Positions 13,502-20,272 of a stretch of DNA of 25,079 bases are shown here, one piece after another (the first letter of the stretch is position 1; each line of letters starts with the position of its first letter). The translations under genes were made by a program, and so were the position numbers. The stretch lies in IMG/VR virus record IMGVR_UViG_3300027861_000184, positions 1 through 25,079 of that record; one strand, given 5' to 3'. Below the pieces are notes generated by a model that was not told the origin of the DNA, did not search any database, and was given only the letters and a program-made list of their open reading frames with translations. This DNA comes from a virus.

Positions 13502-14770
13502 ATGGCAAATGAGAAATCAATTTTAGATGAAGCTTTATTGGATGCTAAAAGAATTCAAGAGGCTCTGAATGCCAACACAAAAGAAATACTTCGTTCTATT
13601 ACGAAAGAAGAAATTGATAGTGTAGTGAAAGAATCTTTAGAAGAAGATTATTTAGAAGAAGATGTTGAGGATACTGAAGAAATCGAAATGGATGACGTTG
13701 AAGGAATCGAAACTGGTGAAGAAGCTGGTGAAGAATCTGAAGAGTTAGAGATGGATGATGAAGAAGTTGAACTCGAAGTTGGTGACATCGAAAACTCAGA
13801 AGAAGGTGATGCCCTTGAGGGTGATTACGAATCTGGAATGGATGCTGTAGCATCGGATGACGAAGTTGAGATGGACATGACAGCAGCATCTGACGAAGAC
13901 GTTATCGCAGTTTATAAAAAATTAACTGGAGATGATGAAATCGAAGTTGTAGTTGATGACGAAGCTGGTGAAGTACATTTATCTGTTGAAGAACCTGGTG
14001 AGTATGTTATTAAAACAAACGAACCTAGTGAAGAAGCTGGTGAAGAACTTGACATTGAAATGGAAGAGGGTTATTATGAAGAATCTGAAAACATGGAAGA
14101 AGGTGAAGACGTTAACGAAAAAGTTGTTTATGAAATCGCTTTAGATGAAGAAGAAGAAGAAGAAGAAGTAATGGAAGAAGGTGAACACATGGAAGAAAAA
14201 GAAATGTGTGAAGAAGAAGAAGTTACTGAAGAAGGTATGGAAGAACTTGACGAGCAAATTCCAGTAGGTCTTGCACAAGAAAAAAGGACTGAAGGACAAA
14301 AAGCTAATATAGGACAACCTAGACCTAGAAAAGTTAATGAAACTGAATCTAAAGTAATCAAAAAATATAACGCATTGTTAACAGAAGCTAAAGAGCTTAA
14401 GGGTAGAAATGAAGAATACAAAGGCGCTCTTAAACAGTTTAGAACTATGTTAGCTGAAACAGTTGTTTTCAATTCCAATTTAACTTATGTAACTAAGTTA
14501 TTTATGGAGCATTCGACTACTAAAGTAGAAAAAGATTCAATCTTTAAAAGATTTGATAATGAGGTTTCTACACTTAAGGAGTCTAAAAAGTTATATAAGT
14601 CAATTGACAGTGAGTTGAAAAATAGAAAACCAATTAACGAATCAATTGATAATAAGATTTTAAAAGAAGTTACATCAAGTAAGTCTACTCAATTAAATGA
14701 GTCTACAGCTTATGTTGATAAGGAAACTTCTAGAATTATGGACTTGATGAAACGAGTTGATAATAAATAA
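13502..14770 (+). CDS. prohead scaffold/core protein (gp22-like)
   Basis: The 422-aa product is the internal scaffold around which the capsid assembles and which the protease later digests. Residues about 40-260 are extremely acidic (long Glu/Asp runs; pure GAA repeats around 14146-14166). A helical C-terminal part holds KVIKKYNALLTEAKELK, FRTMLAETVVFNSNLTYVTKLFMEH and STTKVEKDSIFKRFDNEVSTLKES, typical of gp22-like scaffolds. Multiple LTE, LAE and INE triplets are expected protease sites. It lies between protease and capsid genes. T4 gp22 is shorter (269 aa); the acidic insert explains the extra length. Start at 13502; an out-of-frame ATG at 13492 precedes it. Confidence 0.88.
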   Translation: MANEKSILDEALLDAKRIQEALNANTKEILRSITKEEIDSVVKESLEEDYLEEDVEDTEEIEMDDVEGIETGEEAGEESEELEMDDEEVELEVGDIENSEEGDALEGDYESGMDAVASDDEVEMDMTAASDEDVIAVYKKLTGDDEIEVVVDDEAGEVHLSVEEPGEYVIKTNEPSEEAGEELDIEMEEGYYEESENMEEGEDVNEKVVYEIALDEEEEEEEVMEEGEHMEEKEMCEEEEVTEEGMEELDEQIPVGLAQEKRTEGQKANIGQPRPRKVNETESKVIKKYNALLTEAKELKGRNEEYKGALKQFRTMLAETVVFNSNLTYVTKLFMEHSTTKVEKDSIFKRFDNEVSTLKESKKLYKSIDSELKNRKPINESIDNKILKEVTSSKSTQLNESTAYVDKETSRIMDLMKRVDNK

Positions 14771-14787
14771 TAGTAAATAAAACAAAA

Positions 14788-14808
14788 ACAAAATAATTTA
14801 AAATTATG
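14788..14808 (+). promoter_or_regulatory. A/T-rich translation leader of the capsid gene
   Basis: ACAAAATAATTTAAAA then TTATG matches the leader at 1315-1334 with one inserted A. There is no Shine-Dalgarno and no ATATTTATA motif here, so the capsid gene is probably read from the scaffold promoter. Confidence 0.4.
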
Positions 14809-16599
14809 TCACATTTATTAAATTCTGGGGTTGTTGGAAATATCGGGTTAGACCACATGAAGGAAATCCGTAAACAAACTCAAGCAAAATGGGATTCTTT
14901 AGGATTCTTAGATGGTCTTAAAGGTCATGTAAAAGAAAACGTTGCTCAATTATTTGAGAACCAAGCGTCTTCTTTATTAACGGAAGCTACTGACGCTGCA
15001 AATAGCGGGTCTTTTGAGACTGTAGTATTCCCAATCGTTAGAAGAGTATTCTCTAAATTATTAGCTAACGATATCGTATCAGTACAAGCTATGAACATGC
15101 CAATTGGTAAGTTATTCTACTTCGTACCACAAACTTCTAGTAGAGTTGATGGTTCTGGAGCAGCTGGTGACTTCTATCAAGATGGTGCTACTTTCTCTGC
15201 ACATACTGCAATGGAGAAAGGTTTACCAGAATGTACTGGTTTCGGAGATTGCGCTGTAACACCATATAAAGCAAAAAATCTTTACGATTTATATTATAAT
15301 GACGGGTTATTTGATAACTCAAAAGGAACTGCATCTCTTTCTGTAGGTAATGGTAATTTAGTAACTTTAACTTCTGAAGGTACTTTTTCTGCTGCTGCTA
15401 ATTTAGGTGCTTTACCAACTGCAACTGATGCTTCTTTAAGAGCTGCTATCATTCAAGTTTCTGGATTCTCTAGTACTAATAAAGGTAGATTAGATGGACC
15501 AGATGGTAACGAAATGGATACTGAAGCTTTCTTAGCGTCTTTAAAAGTTGTTAACGGTGCTGGTGAAGATTTAATTGACCAAGATGGTGCAACTATTATC
15601 GCTGATGGTGCTGAAATTCCATTCAGATTGGTAACTCAGAAATACGGTAAAGGTATCGTTTCTTATGATGATATCTGTGACGTTAATGGTGTATTATACT
15701 TAGAGTTAGATTTAACTCACCCAGCTGTTACTACATCTACTTATGATGGATACGTTGGTGCTGCATCTGGTTCTACTAGTGCATTATCTGCGATTGTTGC
15801 TGGTGATTTCGATATTTCTTGGGCTACTTATGCTTCTCTAGAATTAGAAACTGAATTAGGTGAAGTTTCTTTCAAATTAGACGAGGTTGTTGTATCTGTA
15901 GAAGAAAGAAAATTAAGAGCTACATGGTCTCCAGAATTAGCACAAGATGTTAGTGCATTCCACAACATTGATGCTGAAGCTGAATTGACTGCAATGCTTT
16001 CTGAGCAAGTTGCTGCTGAAATCGACAGAGAAATCTTAAGAGATATCAGAAAAGCTGCTGCTTGGCAACTAAGATGGGATTACAACGGATGGAGAAAAGC
16101 TTCTTCTGCTGCATCACCATATACACAAAAAGACTGGAATCAAACTTTAATTACTAAAGTTAACCAAATTTCAGCTCAAATCCATAAGTCTACTTTAAGA
16201 GGTGGTGCTAACTTTATCGTAGTATCTTCTGAATTATCTGCAATCTTTGATGATTTAGAGTACTTCCACGTAAGTGATGCTAACCCAGAGCAAGACCAAT
16301 ATAACATGGGTATTGAAAGAGTAGGTTCTTTATCTGGTAGATACCAAGTATATAGAGACCCATATGCTCCTTCTTTCTCAATGATTATTGGACATAAAGG
16401 TAAATCATTGTTAGACACTGGTTACATCTACGCACCATACGTGCCAATGCAACTTACGCCTACAATGTACAATCCTTTCAACTTCGCTCCAGTGAAGGGG
16501 ATTATGACAAGATACGCTAAAAAAGTTGTAAACAATAGATTCTACGGACACGTAAGAGTTGATGGTGTACCTACATTTAACGTAGCTGAATTAAGATAA
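14806..16599 (+). CDS. major capsid protein (gp23-like)
   Basis: The 597-aa protein forms the icosahedral shell. The N-terminal delta domain (residues 1-60) ends LFENQASSLLTE before Ala61, matching the gp21 cleavage site of T4 gp23 (after Glu65). The HK97-like fold follows: VFPIVRRVF at 74-82, RKLRATWSPELAQDVSAFHN, AEAELTAMLSEQVAAEIDREILRDI, then YQVYRDPYAP and IYAPYVPMQLTPTMYNPFNF near the end. T4 gp23 is 521 aa. An Ala/Ser/Thr-rich stretch at about residues 180-330 is the likely insertion domain. Codons shift towards TTC, TCT and GGT compared with neighbours, as expected for a very highly expressed gene. It ends before a strong terminator. Confidence 0.97.
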   Translation: MSHLLNSGVVGNIGLDHMKEIRKQTQAKWDSLGFLDGLKGHVKENVAQLFENQASSLLTEATDAANSGSFETVVFPIVRRVFSKLLANDIVSVQAMNMPIGKLFYFVPQTSSRVDGSGAAGDFYQDGATFSAHTAMEKGLPECTGFGDCAVTPYKAKNLYDLYYNDGLFDNSKGTASLSVGNGNLVTLTSEGTFSAAANLGALPTATDASLRAAIIQVSGFSSTNKGRLDGPDGNEMDTEAFLASLKVVNGAGEDLIDQDGATIIADGAEIPFRLVTQKYGKGIVSYDDICDVNGVLYLELDLTHPAVTTSTYDGYVGAASGSTSALSAIVAGDFDISWATYASLELETELGEVSFKLDEVVVSVEERKLRATWSPELAQDVSAFHNIDAEAELTAMLSEQVAAEIDREILRDIRKAAAWQLRWDYNGWRKASSAASPYTQKDWNQTLITKVNQISAQIHKSTLRGGANFIVVSSELSAIFDDLEYFHVSDANPEQDQYNMGIERVGSLSGRYQVYRDPYAPSFSMIIGHKGKSLLDTGYIYAPYVPMQLTPTMYNPFNFAPVKGIMTRYAKKVVNNRFYGHVRVDGVPTFNVAELR

Positions 16600-16624
16600 T
16601 AAATAATTAATCTTATATAAACTT

Positions 16625-16655
16625 AAAAGGCTTCTCATTAGAGAGGCCTTTTTTT
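16625..16655 (+). terminator. Rho-independent terminator after the capsid gene
   Basis: AAAAGGCTTCTC (16625-16636), loop ATTA, GAGAGGCCTTTT (16641-16652) form a 12-bp stem with one wobble and a T-run to 16655. It sits between convergent units. Read on the - strand the stem is followed by TTTT, so it may also stop the 16660-16884 transcript. Confidence 0.92.
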
Positions 16656-16659
16656 GTCT

Positions 16660-16884
16660 CTATTCGTTTCTATTTGTTTGTATTTCACTTATCTTATCCA
16701 CAATACTTTTTGGATTATTGGGGTTGCTGAAGAATTCTACAAATGTGTTGGTGTAGTAACCTACAGTACCATACTCTCTCTGTACTTTCTCCATTACAAT
16801 TCTTTTGTTCATACAAATATAATAATCTGTTACATCGTGTGCAGTATGTACGGTGTCTACGTATGTTAATTTATTTTCAATCAT
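16660..16884 (-). CDS. small hypothetical protein with host-type promoter (74 aa)
   Basis: I choose ATG at 16884 rather than the upstream ATG at 16932, because the longer version would be translated from a terminator hairpin and lie within the promoter. The 74-residue product begins MIENKLTYVDTVHTAHDVTD. It is mixed polar and has a YGTVGYYTNTFVEFFSNP segment near residues 37-54. It shows no membrane segment and no motif I recognise. A Bacteroidetes-type promoter ends 4 bases before the ATG, which implies an almost leaderless mRNA. Lone, opposite to the head genes and with a host promoter, it looks like an early or accessory gene. Confidence 0.65.
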   Translation of the reverse strand: MIENKLTYVDTVHTAHDVTDYYICMNKRIVMEKVQREYGTVGYYTNTFVEFFSNPNNPKSIVDKISEIQTNRNE

Positions 16885-16888
16885 AACA

Positions 16889-16920
16889 CAAATATAGATA
16901 AAAAAAATGGGATATGCAAA
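16889..16920 (-). promoter_or_regulatory. Bacteroidetes-type host promoter (-33 TTTG, -7 TATATTTG)
   Basis: Read on the - strand: TTTG at 16920-16917, a 20-base spacer, then TATATTTG at 16896-16889. This fits the published Bacteroidetes consensus TTTG-N(19-21)-TAnnTTTG. The predicted transcription start falls at or next to the ATG at 16884. Confidence 0.6.
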
Positions 16921-16930
16921 AGCATACCCC
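16900..16930 (-). terminator. Rho-independent terminator of the metallothionein-like gene
   Basis: On the - strand a 9-bp stem (16930-16922 with 16917-16909, one G·U wobble, loop TTTT) is followed by an 8-T run at 16907-16900. Its loop contains the -33 TTTG of the next promoter, so termination and initiation signals overlap. Confidence 0.75.
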
Positions 16931-16959
16931 AAAATAGTTAATAATTACTGATTGTTATT

Positions 16960-17034
16960 TTATTTTTTACAACAATCACACTTGCAGTTTTCACCGCATT
17001 TTCCATTACAATTACATTTTTCACAATTACACAT
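16960..17034 (-). CDS. metallothionein-like Cys-rich peptide (24 aa)
   Basis: An ATG at 17034 opens a 24-codon frame to TAA at 16960-16962. Nine of 24 residues are cysteine (positions 2, 4, 7, 9, 13, 17, 19, 21, 22), arranged CxCxxCxC-x3-C-x3-CxCxCC with Lys, Asn, Gly, Glu and Asp between them and no hydrophobic residue. This is the composition and spacing of small metallothioneins, which bind Zn, Cu or Cd through thiolate clusters. A terminator follows 30 bases downstream, which supports a real transcript. It lies between structural modules on the - strand. Metal binding is inferred from composition only. It may be co-transcribed with the structural genes upstream. Confidence 0.7.
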   Translation of the reverse strand: MCNCEKCNCNGKCGENCKCDCCKK

Positions 17035-17057
17035 AATAATTTATTTTAATTTACTTG

Positions 17058-17157
17058 TTATTTACAAAGCCTAGTTGCTATTTTATGGGTTATAGTGTTA
17101 AACTGGTCTTCATCATTACTAGACTTACTTAACCCTATTTTTAATTAAACCTTTCAT
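17058..17157 (-). pseudogene. small gene interrupted by a frameshift
   Basis: The ATG at 17157 overlaps the stop of the upstream structural gene as TAATG, a strong coupling signal. It encodes only MKGLIKNRVK before TAA at 17125-17127. Removing one base in the A5 run at about 17143-17147 (or a +1 shift) gives an uninterrupted 32-residue protein ending ITHKIATRLCK at TAA 17058-17060. The rescued part (SKSSNDEDQFNTITHK) reads like a real protein. It may be a decayed gene, a recoded gene, or a homopolymer error in the sequence. Confidence 0.45.
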
Positions 17158-18563
17158 TATTGACTAATTCTTAAATCTGATTGACTTACAATGTCAAAAC
17201 TAAGTGCTTCAGATATTGTGTTCACTTCTAAATTAGATTCTACCTTAACATCTAAATAATAAGTGTTAGGTACAAGGCTTGCAGTGTCTAATAAGAAGTA
17301 ATTATTATTATTTGTCATCTCAACGTCTTGGAAGTCAATTACAGTGTATTGGTTCTTACCTTCTTTAACGTATAAACGGTATTTAAGGCTGTCTACAGTC
17401 TCTTTTTGTTCTACAGTATATGGAATTCTGGTTGACACAAGAACCTTTCTTATATCACCTCTATGAATCCTCTCGTCTCTTTTAATACCAGTAACATTAA
17501 GTCCTATTCTTTTTGGTAACATATCAGCATCACCAATATTAAAATAACCAGTACTATCTTTAAGTGTAAAATCTAATTCTACGTTAGGTCTTGCTATACC
17601 GTTAATAGATATACCAGACCAAACATCAGTGAATTGTATACAATCAACATTCTCAACAGTTGTTGGTACATTTATATCTATTGAATAAACACCCTTGGTT
17701 ACGTGTGTAACATCTGTAGGTGTGTAAGCTGAAAATAAATCGCCATCACCGTTGTATATGTTAACACTTGGTATAGTGTCTAGATTTGTTGGGTTTCCAG
17801 CCAAATTAACATATAAATATAATTCATTATTTTTATCTAAGTAGAAATCTGTTCTATCATCTTTTATATGTGAATCATAAATACTCTCTACATATGGTTC
17901 ATAGAATGTTTGTGTGTGTCTTGTGAAGAACCCAACATATTGATAGTCTGTTGTTGGTGTTTCTTCTAATACTCTTGTAAATGCTATACCTAATCCATTG
18001 TTAGTATTACCAGTTAGATAACCGTTAACAATATCGGTTACATCTATTTCTATATTTTCATTACCTTTATCGAAATGTTGTGTTGCTAATACTGTTGATG
18101 CTCCAGAGTAAACTCCGTTACCACCTGGCCAAGGTGTGTTTGTTCTTGCGTCTAACCAATTTGATGGTGAGAATGACTCAGATGTTTGACCACCTATGAA
18201 TGCACAACTAGCGTAATCATATCCGCAACCTTCATCCCATTCTTCATCTACTGGGAATAATATTAAATCAAAAGAACATGTTCTTTCTTTACCATCACAA
18301 GTTTCTCTACCTAATAATTCTAAATCGAATGCACCTGTGTTGGTCATTCTAAGCGTATGTTTTAGTTTTGATAAATCTGTGTATGTGCCACCAGTATATA
18401 AGTTTTTAAGTCTATATTCATCAAAATAGAATATAAATCTACTATATGATTGTGAGGTTAAATCCCCACCATAAAATAATTCAGTAACTGGGTTTAAACC
18501 TGTGTTTACATTACTATTATAAACTAGTGTATTGTTTTTATCAAAAAATGTTCTTATTACCAT
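17157..18563 (-). CDS. virion structural protein, beta-rich (468 aa)
   Basis: The 468-residue product is beta-rich with many Tyr, Asp, Asn and Thr. Residues about 35-230 (YSRFIFYFDEYRLK, WDEGCGYDYASC, NIEIDVTDIVNGYLTG, GLGIAFTR) resemble a DNRLRE-like carbohydrate-binding fold; the remainder looks like Ig-like or fibre modules. It has no signal peptide, and cysteines are clustered in the N-terminal third. An identical late-promoter 16-mer to that at 1885-1900 lies 6 bases upstream. It follows the baseplate-hub-like gene. It is probably a baseplate or tail-fibre-associated protein. The assignment is from composition and context. Confidence 0.72.
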   Translation of the reverse strand: MVIRTFFDKNNTLVYNSNVNTGLNPVTELFYGGDLTSQSYSRFIFYFDEYRLKNLYTGGTYTDLSKLKHTLRMTNTGAFDLELLGRETCDGKERTCSFDLILFPVDEEWDEGCGYDYASCAFIGGQTSESFSPSNWLDARTNTPWPGGNGVYSGASTVLATQHFDKGNENIEIDVTDIVNGYLTGNTNNGLGIAFTRVLEETPTTDYQYVGFFTRHTQTFYEPYVESIYDSHIKDDRTDFYLDKNNELYLYVNLAGNPTNLDTIPSVNIYNGDGDLFSAYTPTDVTHVTKGVYSIDINVPTTVENVDCIQFTDVWSGISINGIARPNVELDFTLKDSTGYFNIGDADMLPKRIGLNVTGIKRDERIHRGDIRKVLVSTRIPYTVEQKETVDSLKYRLYVKEGKNQYTVIDFQDVEMTNNNNYFLLDTASLVPNTYYLDVKVESNLEVNTISEALSFDIVSQSDLRISQ

Positions 18564-18569
18564 CTTATA

Positions 18570-18585
18570 CTTTATTAATAAATAT
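18570..18585 (-). promoter_or_regulatory. putative phage late promoter motif
   Basis: On the - strand it reads ATATTTATTAATAAAG, identical over 16 bases to 1885-1900, and ends 6 bases before the ATG at 18563. Confidence 0.58.
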
Positions 18586-18594
18586 CTGAAAATA

Positions 18595-19638
18595 TTAATT
18601 AATTCGTATATTTTTAGATAACATAGCTTTTTCTAGAGTATCCGCTTGTTTAATAAAATTGTGCATTGTACCTTTTTCTGAGCCTTTGTTTTGAGACGGT
18701 GGTTTATTTATTTGATGCACATGGTTAATCAAAGCATTTTTAAGTAATAATAGATATTCTATTAAGGTATCACCAAAAACTAATGGGTGAGCTTCGTTTA
18801 ATATTTTACTCATTTCATCGTCTGAGATGTATTGTGCAGCACCAGTAGATTCTGGGTCTACAGATGTTAAATTATATGTATTATCCCTATTGTGTGTTAA
18901 TAAGTTTATTTTATCAGATACAATATTGGTTACTGTGACATTTTTAGTTTTACCATCATCACTATCACCAATACCAAAATTATTTAATTGTTTTTCATCA
19001 AACGTTTGGTTATATTTTATTTGAAAGTACCCTGGATTTTGACTATTAAATGTTTTAGTATCATTTAGAATAAATTTACCAGCCCTTATGAGTATTTCAC
19101 CATCTCTTTGTATTACATCGGTGTTATTTCTACCATCAATTACAATGTGTTTAGGGTCTTCGTAAATACCTTTTGCTGTTGTAATTCTATCTATATCTTG
19201 ACCAGGTGATGTTATACCATCAATTCTATTTGCTGTTGCTGTGGTATCTGCGAAATCACCATTAAATTTAGTTTCATTAGATATAAATGGACCAACATAA
19301 TATCTGTCACCACCTTTTCTGTTATCATCTGGTATTATAACTAAAACTTTCTCGTTATCCTTTGGTATGAAGTTTAAATTTTTTGGTAACAATGGAAAGG
19401 CGTTAGGTAAATCAATATCTGGTGTACCATCATCATATTCTTTACCAGGTATTTTAATTTTTATTGCGTGTCTATCTGCGTTAAATCTTTCGTCTTTTTT
19501 TCTTTTTTTATTATCATTTTTTCTGACATCTACTTTACCAACAATTACCACAATACCTTCAACAAAAGAACCTAGTGCGGTTGTTTTATCAAAACTACTA
19601 TTCCTTAAAGAACCATATTTACCATCAAGTATACCCAT
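18595..19638 (-). CDS. baseplate hub-type protein with OB-fold region (gp5-like)
   Basis: The 347-residue protein has a central-to-N-terminal region that fits an OB-fold hub domain: SFVEGIVVIVGKV at 24-36, RHAIKIKIPG near 56-65, NAFPLLPKNLNFIPKDNEKVLVIIPD at 79-104 and RYYVGPFIS at 112-120. The C-terminal LLLLKNALINHVHQINKPPS with its HVH pair is seen in gp5-like proteins of many phages (memory). No lysozyme domain is visible, unlike T4 gp5 (575 aa). Its start overlaps the preceding gene's stop as TAATG. Probable role: baseplate hub or spike. Confidence 0.72.
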   Translation of the reverse strand: MGILDGKYGSLRNSSFDKTTALGSFVEGIVVIVGKVDVRKNDNKKRKKDERFNADRHAIKIKIPGKEYDDGTPDIDLPNAFPLLPKNLNFIPKDNEKVLVIIPDDNRKGGDRYYVGPFISNETKFNGDFADTTATANRIDGITSPGQDIDRITTAKGIYEDPKHIVIDGRNNTDVIQRDGEILIRAGKFILNDTKTFNSQNPGYFQIKYNQTFDEKQLNNFGIGDSDDGKTKNVTVTNIVSDKINLLTHNRDNTYNLTSVDPESTGAAQYISDDEMSKILNEAHPLVFGDTLIEYLLLLKNALINHVHQINKPPSQNKGSEKGTMHNFIKQADTLEKAMLSKNIRIN

Positions 19639-19814
19639 TACTTAGTTTTTAATCTTTTAGACATAATCTTAGCAGCTATTTTAGCTTGCTCTTCAAGTTC
19701 TATTAATTTATCCCAATCACGAAGCATTTTTTCTTTTAAGTTAAAATGTTCGATTTCCATTTTTTTAATACTCATTAGTATTTCATTATTACCCATATCA
19801 TCATATATACTCAT
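19638..19814 (-). CDS. small helical protein (58 aa)
   Basis: ATG at 19814 to TAA at 19638-19640, sharing one base with the next gene's start. The 58-residue product begins MSIYDDMGNNEILMSIKKMEIEHF. It is almost fully helical, rich in Lys, Glu and Met, with a likely short coiled coil (KMLRDWDKLIELEEQAKIAAKI) and a basic end. It follows the 146-aa gene by 16 bases in a tightly packed structural operon. It could be a small baseplate or chaperone-like assembly protein; no family recognised. Confidence 0.72.
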   Translation of the reverse strand: MSIYDDMGNNEILMSIKKMEIEHFNLKEKMLRDWDKLIELEEQAKIAAKIMSKRLKTK

Positions 19815-19830
19815 AACACTATTTTTTTTT

Positions 19831-20271
19831 TTATGTAATAATACCGTTACCAGAACTTATAATTGTGTTAGCACCTTGTACTAATATTGGACCACCAGCA
19901 TTAGCACCTACAGCAGTCACTTGTATTGTACCTGGAGGGATTACAATATCAACCTTACCGTTTAATCTTATTTCGTCAAGCATTTCTTCAGCAATTTCAG
20001 TTATTGCTATAGCAAATAAATTATCTTCACCACCAAAAACATCAACACCCATAGGTATACCTCTCTGTTCTAACCTAGAAATTAAATTTTTACTTAAGTT
20101 TCTAGCGCTCATACCTGGTCTTAAATTAGCACCAACTAATAGTAGTGGTGGTGGTATGGGTATTTGTGGTTCAATACCAAACGTAGGGCTTCCAAATATT
20201 TTTAATATATTAATGACTGATGAAATATCACTTAAATTAATATTACTGAATATTTTCTTTAACACACTCAT
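19831..20271 (-). CDS. baseplate-region protein of unknown function (146 aa)
   Basis: The 146-residue product has a hydrophobic, Pro-rich centre (FGIEPQIPIPPPLLLVG at about 36-47), LRPGMSARNLSKNLISRLEQRGIPMG, then AITEIAEEMLDEIRLNGKVDIVIPPG and a Gly/Ala-rich end (VGANAGGPILVQGANT, SGNGIIT). The ending looks beta-helical or trimeric. It starts 1 base after the upstream gene's stop. I recall similar sequences beside hub genes in other large myoviruses, but they have no named function. Confidence 0.75.
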   Translation of the reverse strand: MSVLKKIFSNINLSDISSVINILKIFGSPTFGIEPQIPIPPPLLLVGANLRPGMSARNLSKNLISRLEQRGIPMGVDVFGGEDNLFAIAITEIAEEMLDEIRLNGKVDIVIPPGTIQVTAVGANAGGPILVQGANTIISSGNGIIT

Positions 20272-20272
20272 A

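Noticed and set aside
14128-14478. Ser-rich frame on the - strand opposite the scaffold gene
   Set aside because: Antisense of GAA-rich acidic codons gives Ser/Phe runs; the + strand gene has clear gp22-like features.
16885-16932. Longer version of the 74-aa gene starting at 16932
   Set aside because: The extra 16 residues would be encoded by a terminator hairpin and the promoter elements, and the hydrophobic stretch is explained by the A/T-rich signals.
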